Assembly (NCBI GenBank): GCA_003052455.1
Contig: QAPD01000021.1
Location: 1-44,889, forward strand
Direction of reading: 5' to 3'
DNA: 44,889 nt
Origin: Sphaerisporangium cinnabarinum
GTDB taxonomy: Bacteria; Actinomycetota; Actinomycetes; Actinomycetales; Cellulomonadaceae
Shown: positions 22,153 to 30,589 of the stretch, in pieces
Layout of the letters: the number at the start of each line of letters is the position of its first letter
How positions within the stretch are numbered: the first letter of the stretch is position 1
The notes under the pieces: model-generated
Told to the model about the DNA's origin: nothing
The model's database searches: none
What the model saw: only the letters and a program-made list of their open reading frames with translations
Program-made: the position numbers and the translations under genes

Positions 22153-25100
22153 ATGGAAAAGCCTGTTCACCCGTCCCCTCCCACGGCCCGGCGCAGACCG
22201 GCGCGCCGCCGGTCCGTCGCCGTCGCCCTCGTGGCGGGCATGGTCGGCACGGTCGCGCTCGCGACGTCGCTGCCGGCCGCCGCCGCGGAGCCCGACCTGC
22301 CCGACGGCGCGTGGGTCGACGCGTTCGACGGCGCCGCGCTCGGTCCCGACTGGACCGTCGTCAACCCCGTGCCCGAGGCGCTGTCCGTCGCCGGGGGGAA
22401 GCTGACGCTGACCTCGCAGCCGGGCGACACCTACCAGGACGCGAACAGCGCCAAGAACGTCGTGCTGCTCGACGTGCCGGCGGGCGACTTCACCGTCGTC
22501 ACCCGGCTCGAGGCGCCCGTCACCTCCGTCTACCAGGGCGCGGGCCTCGTGGCGTGGCAGGACATGGACAACTACGTGCGGTCCGGCCTGACCTTCGTGG
22601 GCGAGCTCTCGCCGTCGGGCCGCGCGATCGAGAACGACGTCGAGACCGGCGGCGTCTTCAGCGCGGCCGCCTTCACCGACCGGCCGGGCTCCACCGGGGA
22701 GACGCTGCGCATGCAGCGCACCGGCGACACGATCGCCACGAGCTACTGGGACGGCACCGCGTGGCAGCCCGCGGGCTCGGTGACCGTCGACTTCCCGACG
22801 ACGCACGTGGGCCTCTACGCGCTCGCCGCGCAGAGCGGCGCGGCGCACACCGCGGCGTTCGACTACGTCGCCGTCCAGGCCGCCGAGGGCGCGGACCAGG
22901 TGCCCGACGGCGCGTTCACGCTCGCGGGCCCGGGGGACGCCCGGTACCTCGTGGCGACCGACGACGGCCTCGCCCTCGACGACGAGCGCCCCGCGACGAC
23001 GGTCGCGCTCGAGGCGACCGCGGTCGACGGCGCCGAGGGCACGTCCCCGGTGACGCTCGCCGTCGGCGACCGGCCCGTCGTCGTCTCCGGCGCGTCCCGG
23101 CTCTCCCTCGGGGCCGCGGGCGCGGACGCGACGGCGCTGCGGCTCACCGACGCGGGCGGCGGCACGGTCTGGCTGCGCAGCGCGGCGGACCCCGAGCGGT
23201 ACGCCGGCGTGCGCGCGTCCGACGGCGCGCTCGTCCTCGGTCCGCGCGACGCGGCCACGAAGCTCACGATCACGCCCGCCACGAGCGCCGACCACGAGAT
23301 CACGGTGGACCTCGCCGGCGAGCGCACGGAGATGAGCGACGAGCTCTACGGCATCTTCTACGAGGACATCAACTACGCGGCCGACGGCGGCCTGTACGCC
23401 GAGCTCGTGCGCAACCGGTCGTTCGAGTTCACCAACCAGGACAACGGGTCGTTCACCGGGCTCACGGCGTGGAGCGCCGCGAACCGTGGCGGCGCGACGG
23501 CGACGACCCAGGTCGTGAACGACGCCGGGCGGCTCAACGCGACGAACCGCACCTACCTCAACCTCACGACGACCGCCGCGGGTGCCGGGGTGCGCAACGC
23601 CGGGTACAACACGGGGCTGTTCGTCGAGGAGGGCGAGTCCTACGACTTCTCCGTCTGGGCGCGCTCGGCGACGGCGCAGACCGTCACGGTGCGGGTCGAG
23701 GACGCCGCCGGGACGACGGCGTACGCGACCGGCCAGGTCGCCGTCGACGGCTCGGACGCGTGGAAGAAGTACGACGTCACGCTCACCGCGACCGGCACGA
23801 CGAACGCCGGGCGCCTCGCGCTGCTCTCCGGCGCGGCCGGCACGCTCGCGCTCGACCAGGTGTCGCTCTTCCCGCAGGACACGTGGGTCGGCCCGGTCAA
23901 CGGGAAGTCCGTGCTCCGCAAGGACCTCGCCGAGAAGATCGACGCGCTCGACCCGCAGTTCCTGCGCTTCCCCGGCGGCTGCGTGACGAACGTCGGCACG
24001 TTCCGCACGTACGAGGAGTCGGGCTTCACCGACCGTCGTCGCACCTACCAGTGGAAGGAGACGATCGGCCCGGTCGAGGAGCGCGCGACCAACTGGAACT
24101 TCTGGGGCTACAACCAGTCGTACGGGATCGGCTACCTCGAGTACTTCCTCCTCGCCGAGGACCTCGGCGCGACGCCGCTGCCCGTGGTGTCGGTCGGCGC
24201 CAACGGCTGCGGCAGCACCATCCCCGAGATGAAGGACCCCGCGCAGATCCAGCGCTGGGTCGACGACACGGTCGACCTCGTCGAGTTCGCGAACGGCGAC
24301 GCCACGACCGAGTGGGGCGCCGTGCGCGCCGAGCTGGGCCACCCCGAGCCGTTCGGCCTGAAGTACCTCGGGCTCGGCAACGAGGAGAACACGAAGACGT
24401 TCGAGGCCAACTTCCCGGCGTTCCGCGACGCGGTCGCGGCCGCCTACCCGGACGTCCAGATCATCTCGAACTCCGGTCCGGACGACACCGGCCAGCGTTT
24501 CGACGAGCTCTGGGAGTTCAACCGCGAGCAGGACGTCGACCTCGTCGACGAGCACTACTACAACGACCCGCAGTGGTTCCTCGAGAACGACGAGCGCTAC
24601 GACTCCTATGACCGCGAGGGGCCGCACGTGTTCCTCGGCGAGTACGCGTCGCGCGGCAACACGTTCGCCAACGCGCTGTCCGAGGCCGCCTTCATGACGG
24701 GTCTCGAGCGCAACTCCGACGTCGTGCGGCTCGCGTCGTACGCGCCGCTGCTCGCCAACGAGTCGTACGTCCAGTGGTCGCCCGACGCGATCTGGTTCGA
24801 CAACGACGAGTCGTGGGGCTCGGTGAACTACTACGTCCAGCAGCTGTTCTCCGCGAACGCGGGCGACGAGGTCGTGCCCAGCACCCACGCCGGCCCGGCG
24901 CCCGCCGACGCGACGCTCGACGGCGGCGTCTTCCTCTCCACGTGGAACACGGCCGCGCAGTACGACAACGTGCGCGTGACCGACAACGCGAGCGGCGAGG
25001 TGCTCTTCGCGGACGACTTCGAGTCGGGCGCGTCGCAGTGGGAGCCGCAGTCGGGCACGTGGGCGGCGCAGGACGGCGCGTACGTCCAGTCGGCGACGAA

Positions 25101-26034
25101 CGTCACCGACGCCCGGTCGATCGTGGCCGGCGCGTACGCGAAGGACTGGTCGAGCTACACGCTCGAGCTCGACGCGCGCAAGACGTCGGGCGCCGAGGGC
25201 TTCCTCGTCGGCTTCGCCGCGGGCGGCCCGAACGACTACTACTGGTGGAACCTCGGCGGGTGGAACAACTCGCGCCAGGCCCTCCAGCGCGCGTCGGGCG
25301 GGAGCGCCAACGAGGTGCAGGCCGTCGAGAACCACAGCATCGAGGCCGGTCAGCCGTACCACGTCAAGGTCGTCGTCGAGGGCTCGACTATCGAGCTCTA
25401 CCTCGACGGCGAGCTCCAGATGTCCTACGAGCAGCCGTCGACGAAGTCGCTCTACCAGGTCGTCACACGGGACGACGACACGGGCGACGTCGTCGTCAAG
25501 GTCGTCAACCCCACCGCGACCGCGGCGCGCACGCAGGTGCACGTCGAGGGCGCCGAGGGGATCGCGGACCAGGCGACGGTCACCGAGATGGTGGGCGTGC
25601 CGTCGGACACGAACACCAAGGCGGACCCCGAGCGGGTCGTCCCGGTGGAGCGGACGCTGACCGGCGTGGGGGAGGAGTTCTCCTACGAGTTCCCCGCCCA
25701 CTCGATCACGTTCGTCCGGCTGCACGCGTCCGAGGCGGCCCCGGAGCTCGACCTCGCGGTCGAGGTCGCGCCGCGCTGCCTGGCGGGCAGGGCGTACGTC
25801 GCGGTGCGCGCGACGAACGGCGAGGACGTCCCCGTCGCGCTGACGCTCGCGACGCCGTTCGGGCAGAAGGCGTTCGCGGACGTGGCGCCCGGCAAGAACG
25901 CGTACCAGTCGTTCGCGGCGCGCGCGACGTCGGCCCCGGCCGGCACCGCGACCGTCACGGGCACGGCGGTGGTCGACGGCGAGCCCGTCACCTCGACCGT
26001 CGACGTCGCCTACGACGCGCTCGACTGCGGCTGA
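22153..26034 (+). CDS. Secreted multi-domain GH51 alpha-L-arabinofuranosidase
   Basis: Removes alpha-L-arabinofuranosyl side groups from arabinan, arabinoxylan or arabinogalactan. The 1,293-residue protein has a Tat/Sec-like Arg-rich signal (1-46). A concanavalin-like sandwich (about 50-240) and a beta-trefoil-like module (about 250-385, AbfB/fascin style) follow. The GH51 catalytic region starts at ELYGIFYEDINYAADGG (about 397), with a CBM4_9-like insert near 430-575. Acid/base is Glu744 (GLGNEENT) and nucleophile Glu830 (FLGEYASRG). A second sandwich domain (FADDFESGASQWEPQ..., about 915-1,110) interrupts the barrel from the Alpha-L-AF C-terminal beta domain. Residues 1,199-1,293 (DNA about 25,747-26,031) are the shared C-terminal domain with Cys in PRCLAG and the last-but-one Cys. 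Two LacI operators precede it. Classic GH51 enzymes are about 500 residues; this is far larger. Confidence 0.92.
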   Translation: MEKPVHPSPPTARRRPARRRSVAVALVAGMVGTVALATSLPAAAAEPDLPDGAWVDAFDGAALGPDWTVVNPVPEALSVAGGKLTLTSQPGDTYQDANSAKNVVLLDVPAGDFTVVTRLEAPVTSVYQGAGLVAWQDMDNYVRSGLTFVGELSPSGRAIENDVETGGVFSAAAFTDRPGSTGETLRMQRTGDTIATSYWDGTAWQPAGSVTVDFPTTHVGLYALAAQSGAAHTAAFDYVAVQAAEGADQVPDGAFTLAGPGDARYLVATDDGLALDDERPATTVALEATAVDGAEGTSPVTLAVGDRPVVVSGASRLSLGAAGADATALRLTDAGGGTVWLRSAADPERYAGVRASDGALVLGPRDAATKLTITPATSADHEITVDLAGERTEMSDELYGIFYEDINYAADGGLYAELVRNRSFEFTNQDNGSFTGLTAWSAANRGGATATTQVVNDAGRLNATNRTYLNLTTTAAGAGVRNAGYNTGLFVEEGESYDFSVWARSATAQTVTVRVEDAAGTTAYATGQVAVDGSDAWKKYDVTLTATGTTNAGRLALLSGAAGTLALDQVSLFPQDTWVGPVNGKSVLRKDLAEKIDALDPQFLRFPGGCVTNVGTFRTYEESGFTDRRRTYQWKETIGPVEERATNWNFWGYNQSYGIGYLEYFLLAEDLGATPLPVVSVGANGCGSTIPEMKDPAQIQRWVDDTVDLVEFANGDATTEWGAVRAELGHPEPFGLKYLGLGNEENTKTFEANFPAFRDAVAAAYPDVQIISNSGPDDTGQRFDELWEFNREQDVDLVDEHYYNDPQWFLENDERYDSYDREGPHVFLGEYASRGNTFANALSEAAFMTGLERNSDVVRLASYAPLLANESYVQWSPDAIWFDNDESWGSVNYYVQQLFSANAGDEVVPSTHAGPAPADATLDGGVFLSTWNTAAQYDNVRVTDNASGEVLFADDFESGASQWEPQSGTWAAQDGAYVQSATNVTDARSIVAGAYAKDWSSYTLELDARKTSGAEGFLVGFAAGGPNDYYWWNLGGWNNSRQALQRASGGSANEVQAVENHSIEAGQPYHVKVVVEGSTIELYLDGELQMSYEQPSTKSLYQVVTRDDDTGDVVVKVVNPTATAARTQVHVEGAEGIADQATVTEMVGVPSDTNTKADPERVVPVERTLTGVGEEFSYEFPAHSITFVRLHASEAAPELDLAVEVAPRCLAGRAYVAVRATNGEDVPVALTLATPFGQKAFADVAPGKNAYQSFAARATSAPAGTATVTGTAVVDGEPVTSTVDVAYDALDCG

Positions 26035-26038
26035 CCTC

Positions 26039-26110
26039 GTGACGTAGCACCGCAGGTCGCGAGGTAGACGCCCGCGCGCTCTACCTCGCGACCGCCGGTT
26101 CTACCTCGCG
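26039..26110. repeat. Palindromic element A with TCGCGAGGTAGA half-sites
   Basis: A perfect 14-bp inverted pair, GGTCGCGAGGTAGA (26055-26068) and TCTACCTCGCGACC (26080-26093), is flanked by a third copy TTCTACCTCGCG (26099-26110) and a degenerate fourth (26041-26049). It begins five bases after the GH51 stop and precedes the GH127 gene. A closely similar element lies at 41229-41297. It could be a strong terminator, a REP-like repeat or a protein site. Confidence 0.7.
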
Positions 26111-26256
26111 GGAGCCCGCTTCCCTCGTGGCCGGTCCGGCGGGCCACGAGGGCGCGGCCCGCGCCACCCGCGCGGGCCGCCCTCGCCACGACACCGCACG
26201 ACACCGCACGTCCCGACGCGCGGGCGACGACGCCCGCGCCGACCTGAGGAGCACCG

Positions 26257-29200
26257 ATGCACCCCCGACCGACCGACGGCGTCCGCCGTCGACCCGGCGG
26301 CGCGGCCCGGCTGGCGGCCGTGGCGGCCGCCGCCGCGCTCGCCGTGACCGCGTGGGCGCCGACCGCCGTCGCGGCCGACGCCCTGCCCGCGCCCGTCCTC
26401 GACCTCGCGTTCGACGGCGACGTCGCCGACGCGAGCCCCCTCGCGCACCCTGTGGCCCTGCGCGGCCACACCGGCTCCGCGCCGACCGGCTACTCGTACG
26501 TCGACGGCGTCGACGGGACGGGGCAGGCCCTGCGCCTGAGCGGCAGCACCTACCTCGACCTCGGGTCGTCGACCGCGCTGCAGCCCGAGGACCTCACGCT
26601 GTCGTTCTGGGTGGAGCCCAGCGGGAAGCCGTCGGGCGAGCACGTCATCACCTGGAACAAGCGGGCCTACAACTCCGACGGCTGGTACGTGTCGTCCGAG
26701 TCGGACACGGTGCCGCTCGCGCTGTCGGTCGGGCCGGCGTCGGGCCAGCCGTACAAGGTGCGGGTCGCGAGCTCCGACCGCGCGGCGTTCTTCCCGGCGG
26801 ACGAGTGGACGCACGTCGTCGTCACGTACGACCACACGACGAAGGCCGTCGCGTTCTACCGCAACGGCGAGCAGGTGCCGTCCGCCGTCGCGAACGCCGT
26901 CGGCGGCGACGCGACCGGCGTCCTGCGCTCCGACCCGGCGCTGCCCAAGACGATCGGGTTCAACGGGCCGCAGTACAACGGGGCCTACCTCAAGGCCGCG
27001 CTCGACGACTACCGCCTGTACGACGCCGTCGCGGACCTGGGCGACGTCGTCGGGCTGTACGAGGAGGGCGGCCGCACGGTCGACCGCGACGCGATCGCGC
27101 AGGACGACGCGGACGCGCTGTCCCTGCCGGAGCGTGCGACGGTCGCGCTCGTGCTCCCGACCACCGGCTCGCGCGGGTCGACCGTGACGTGGCGGTCGTC
27201 GCACCCGGACGTGGTCGCGACCGACGGCACCGTGGTCCGCCCGGCGATCGGCGAGGACGACGCGCACGTCACGCTCACCGCGACGGTGCGGTACCTCGAC
27301 GGGGAGCCGGTGACGCGCGACCTGGAGGTCGTCGTGCCCGCGCTCGTCGACGAGACGCCGCTCGAGGAGACCGCGCTGCCGTCGGTGCTGCTCTCCGACG
27401 ACTTCCTCCAGAACGCCGCCGCGAAGGAGCACGAGTACCTGCTGAGCCTGGACTCCGAGACGTTCCTCTACGAGTTCTACAAGGTCGGCGGGCTGACGCC
27501 GACCACCTCCGCCGGGTACGGCGGCTGGGAGCGCAGCAACGCCGTGAACTTCCGCGGCCACGCGTTCGGCCACTACCTCTCGGCGCTCGCGATGTCGTGG
27601 TCGTCGACGCAGGACGAGGCGACGAAGGACGCGCTGTTCACCGAGATCGAGGAGGGCGTGGGCGGGCTCGCGCGCGTGCAGGACGCGTACGCCGCCGCGC
27701 ACCCCGGCTCCGCCGGGTACGTGTCCGCGTTCCGCGAGTCGATCCTCGACCAGGTGCAGGGCACCGGGACGTCCGACGAGAACGTCATCGTGCCCTGGTA
27801 CAACCTGCACAAGGTGCTCGCCGGCCTGCTCGACGTCGCCGAGCACGTCGACGGCCCCGTCGGGGACCAGGCGCTCGCGGTCGCGACCGACTTCGGGCTC
27901 TACGTCCAGGGGCGCGTGGCGAAGCTCCCGAGCACGGACGTCATGCTCCGCACCGAGTACGGCGGCATGAACGAGGCGCTGTACGAGCTGTTCGACCTCA
28001 CGGGCGACGTCCGGATCAAGGAGGCCGCCGAGGCGTTCGACGAGGTGACGTTCTTCCGTCAGCTCGCCGCGGGCCAGGACGTGCTCCCCGGCAAGCACGC
28101 GAACACGCAGATCCCCAAGCTGCTCGGCGCGCTCAAGCGCTACCAGGTGTTCACGCAGAACCCCGCCTACTACGACCTGCTCACGCCTGCCGAGAAGGAC
28201 GAGCTGCCGATGTACCTCGCGGCGGCGGAGAACTTCTTCGACATCGTGGTGCGCGACCACACGTACGTCACCGGCGCGAACAGCCAGGCGGAGCACTTCC
28301 ACGCGCCCGGGTCGCTGCACGAGCGCGCCGACGAGCAAGGCACCGCGCGCAACGCGGAGACGGCCGAGACGTGCAACGAGTACAACATGCTCAAGCTCGC
28401 GCGCGAGCTCTTCACGCTGAGCAAGGACGTGCGGTACGCCGACTACTACGAGAACGCGTTCATCAACACGATCCTCGCGTCGCAGAACCCGGAGACGGGG
28501 ACGACGACGTACTTCAACCCCATGGCGTCGGGCTACCACCGCGTCTACAACCTGCCGTTCACCGAGTTCTGGTGCTGCACCGGGACGGGGATGGAGAGCT
28601 TCTCCAAGCTCGGCGACTCGATCTACTTCACCGGCCAGGGCTCGGTGTGGGTCAACATGTTCTTCTCCTCGACGGTCGAGCACGCGGAGCAGAACCTGCG
28701 GCTCACGCAGGAGGCGAACCTGCCGAACGAGGACACGGTGACGTTCCGCGTCGACGCGCTCGACGGCGGCGCCGTCGCCGAGGACGCGACGCTGCGCCTG
28801 CGCGTGCCGTCGTGGATCGCGGACGACCCGACCCTGGAGGTGAACGGCTCCGCCGTCGAGCCGGACGTCTCGCGCGGGTACGTGGTGCTGCCTGTCGCCG
28901 CGGGCGACGTCGTCCGGTACACGATGCCGATGGCGACGTCCGTCGTCGACACCCCGGACAACCCGTACTTCGTGGCCTTCCGGTACGGGCCGGTCGTGCT
29001 CTCCACGAACCTCGGCGAGGTCCCCGAGCCGGCGTGGCAGGGCACGGGCATCCTCGTCCGCTCCTCCACGCGCGACGCCGACGCCCAGACGACGATCACG
29101 GCGGCGAACATGGGCGCCGACGAGTGGAAGGAGCGGATCGCGGAGAACCTCGTCCGCGTCGAGGACGACGCCGAGGGCCGGGTCCAGCTGCGCCTGCAGA

Positions 29201-30435
29201 ACACCGCCGACGGCGGCGACCTCGTCCTCACGCCCCACCACACCAACTGGGACGTGACGTACGGGCTCTACCTCAACCTGGACGAGCCGGACTCCGCCGC
29301 GTCGCAGGAGCGCATCCTGCGCGCCAAGCAGGCGCTGCGCGACGCCGACCGCACCGTCGACAGCCTGACGAGCTTCGACGACAACAACTTCGAGAACGCG
29401 AAGAACCTCAAGCAGAGCGGGTCGTCGGTCGGGACGTTCTCCGGCCGCCAGTTCCGCCACGCCAACGGCACGGGCTGGTTCAGCTACGACCTCATGGTCG
29501 ACCCGGCCTCGGCGTCGAACCACCTGGGCGTCACGCTCTACTCGGGCGACCAGGGCCGCGTCTTCGACGTGTACGTCAACGACGAGAAGCTGAAGACGAT
29601 CACCACGGTCGCGAACGCTCCGACCAAGGACGAGCAGGGGTTCTACGTCGACACGACGCAGCTCCCGGCGAAGTACCTCGAGATCGGCGAGGGCACGCGC
29701 TGGAAGGTCGACAGCGCGGGGGAGCACGTGCTCGACGAGGACGGCGAGCGCATCCCCGTGGTCACCGTCCGCTTCCAGGCGACGGGCGGCTGGGCCGGAG
29801 GCGTGTTCGGCGTCCGGGTCGACCGCGCGGCGTCGTACGACGCGACGCCCGGGCTCGCGGCGCTCGCGTTCGACACCGGGTCGCTCGCCCCTGCGTTCGA
29901 CCCGGCGGTGACGGACTACACCCTCACCGTCCCCGCGGGCACGACGAGCGTCGTGCTCGACGCCGACCCGCACGTGCCCAGCGGCCTCGTGCGCGTCGAC
30001 GGCGTGCTGGTCGACGACACGCAGGGCCGCACCGTCTCCCTCCCCGCGGACGGGAGCGCTCGGACCGTGGAGGTCGTCGGCGTCGCGCAGGACCACGAGA
30101 CCGCCACGACCTACCGGGTCGAGATCGTGCCGGGCACCACGGCCGTCGTCCCGCTCGACGTCGAGGTCTCGTCGCGCTGCCTCGCCGGCAAGGCCTACGT
30201 GGCGGTCCGGGCGACGAACACGGGCGCCACCCCCGTGGACGTCACCCTGGCGACGCCGTACGGGGAGAGGTCGTCCACGGCCGTCGCCCCGGGCGCGAAC
30301 GCGTACCAGTCGTTCGCGTCGCGCGCGACGACGGTCCCCGCCGGCATCGCGACGGTCACCGCGACGGCGGTGCTCGACGGCGCCCCGGTCACCACGACCC
30401 ACGACGTCGACATCGAGCCGCGGACCTGCGGCTGA
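26257..30435 (+). CDS. Secreted multi-domain GH127 (DUF1680) beta-L-arabinofuranosidase
   Basis: Expected to release beta-L-arabinofuranose, as on extensin-type hydroxyproline glycoproteins, by a cysteine/zinc mechanism. The 1,392-residue product has a signal peptide (about 1-39), an N-terminal LamG sandwich (about 45-265), a degenerate bacterial Ig-like domain (ALVLPTTGSRGSTVTWRSS, about 285-365) and the DUF1680 alpha/alpha barrel (about 375-800). The zinc-cysteine site is intact: Glu704-x-Cys706 (AETCNEYNM) and Cys773-Cys774 (EFWCCTGTGMES), matching Glu338, Cys340, Cys417 and Cys418 of the Bifidobacterium enzyme HypBA1. Then come beta domains, a DUF6805-like module (about 1,034-1,190), a cadherin-like domain (LAALAFDTGSLAPAFDPAV) and the shared C-terminal domain (about 1,296-1,392; DNA 30,142-30,432). 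It has no LacI operator of its own and may be read through from the GH51 gene. Confidence 0.9.
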   Translation: MHPRPTDGVRRRPGGAARLAAVAAAAALAVTAWAPTAVAADALPAPVLDLAFDGDVADASPLAHPVALRGHTGSAPTGYSYVDGVDGTGQALRLSGSTYLDLGSSTALQPEDLTLSFWVEPSGKPSGEHVITWNKRAYNSDGWYVSSESDTVPLALSVGPASGQPYKVRVASSDRAAFFPADEWTHVVVTYDHTTKAVAFYRNGEQVPSAVANAVGGDATGVLRSDPALPKTIGFNGPQYNGAYLKAALDDYRLYDAVADLGDVVGLYEEGGRTVDRDAIAQDDADALSLPERATVALVLPTTGSRGSTVTWRSSHPDVVATDGTVVRPAIGEDDAHVTLTATVRYLDGEPVTRDLEVVVPALVDETPLEETALPSVLLSDDFLQNAAAKEHEYLLSLDSETFLYEFYKVGGLTPTTSAGYGGWERSNAVNFRGHAFGHYLSALAMSWSSTQDEATKDALFTEIEEGVGGLARVQDAYAAAHPGSAGYVSAFRESILDQVQGTGTSDENVIVPWYNLHKVLAGLLDVAEHVDGPVGDQALAVATDFGLYVQGRVAKLPSTDVMLRTEYGGMNEALYELFDLTGDVRIKEAAEAFDEVTFFRQLAAGQDVLPGKHANTQIPKLLGALKRYQVFTQNPAYYDLLTPAEKDELPMYLAAAENFFDIVVRDHTYVTGANSQAEHFHAPGSLHERADEQGTARNAETAETCNEYNMLKLARELFTLSKDVRYADYYENAFINTILASQNPETGTTTYFNPMASGYHRVYNLPFTEFWCCTGTGMESFSKLGDSIYFTGQGSVWVNMFFSSTVEHAEQNLRLTQEANLPNEDTVTFRVDALDGGAVAEDATLRLRVPSWIADDPTLEVNGSAVEPDVSRGYVVLPVAAGDVVRYTMPMATSVVDTPDNPYFVAFRYGPVVLSTNLGEVPEPAWQGTGILVRSSTRDADAQTTITAANMGADEWKERIAENLVRVEDDAEGRVQLRLQNTADGGDLVLTPHHTNWDVTYGLYLNLDEPDSAASQERILRAKQALRDADRTVDSLTSFDDNNFENAKNLKQSGSSVGTFSGRQFRHANGTGWFSYDLMVDPASASNHLGVTLYSGDQGRVFDVYVNDEKLKTITTVANAPTKDEQGFYVDTTQLPAKYLEIGEGTRWKVDSAGEHVLDEDGERIPVVTVRFQATGGWAGGVFGVRVDRAASYDATPGLAALAFDTGSLAPAFDPAVTDYTLTVPAGTTSVVLDADPHVPSGLVRVDGVLVDDTQGRTVSLPADGSARTVEVVGVAQDHETATTYRVEIVPGTTAVVPLDVEVSSRCLAGKAYVAVRATNTGATPVDVTLATPYGERSSTAVAPGANAYQSFASRATTVPAGIATVTATAVLDGAPVTTTHDVDIEPRTCG

Positions 30436-30453
30436 GCGACCCGCGCGCTGCAC

Positions 30454-30494
30454 CGGCGTCCTCGCGGTCGGTCCGACGGACCGCGAGGACGCCG
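30454..30494 (+). terminator. Terminator-like hairpin after the GH127 gene
   Basis: A perfect 16-bp stem, 30454-30469 with 30479-30494 (core GCGTCCTCGCGGTC), and a nine-base loop, 19 bp after the GH127 stop. There is no T-tract. It separates GH127 from the following GH43 gene, which has its own operator-like palindrome. Confidence 0.65.
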
Positions 30495-30513
30495 CACGGC
30501 AGCGACGCACCGG

Positions 30514-30542
30514 TTGTCGATATCGGTACCGACATCGATATC
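30514..30542. promoter_or_regulatory. GATATCG/CGATATC palindromic site, different from the LacI operators
   Basis: GATATCG (30519-30525) and CGATATC (30536-30542) are perfect 7-bp arms around GTACCGACAT. A wider TGTCG (30515-30519) / CGACA (30530-30534) inverted pair overlaps them. The site ends 47 bp before the next gene. This AT-rich cluster stands out from its surroundings and resembles a regulator site, but of another class than TGTGAGCGCTCACA. Confidence 0.5.
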
Positions 30543-30589
30543 GCGGAGATGAACCCCCTGGCAGCAGGACCTCGACGAGGAGGAACGAC

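Noticed and set aside
20461-25725. Very long open frame on the minus strand (about 1,750 codons) opposite the importer end and the GH51 gene
   Set aside because: It is Arg/Asp/Val-rich low-complexity sequence without any domain, caused by the high GC content of the third codon positions of the plus-strand genes. The same holds for the long minus-strand frames at 26101-30801, 30389-33628, 33373-36201, 36286-41223 and 41310-44069.
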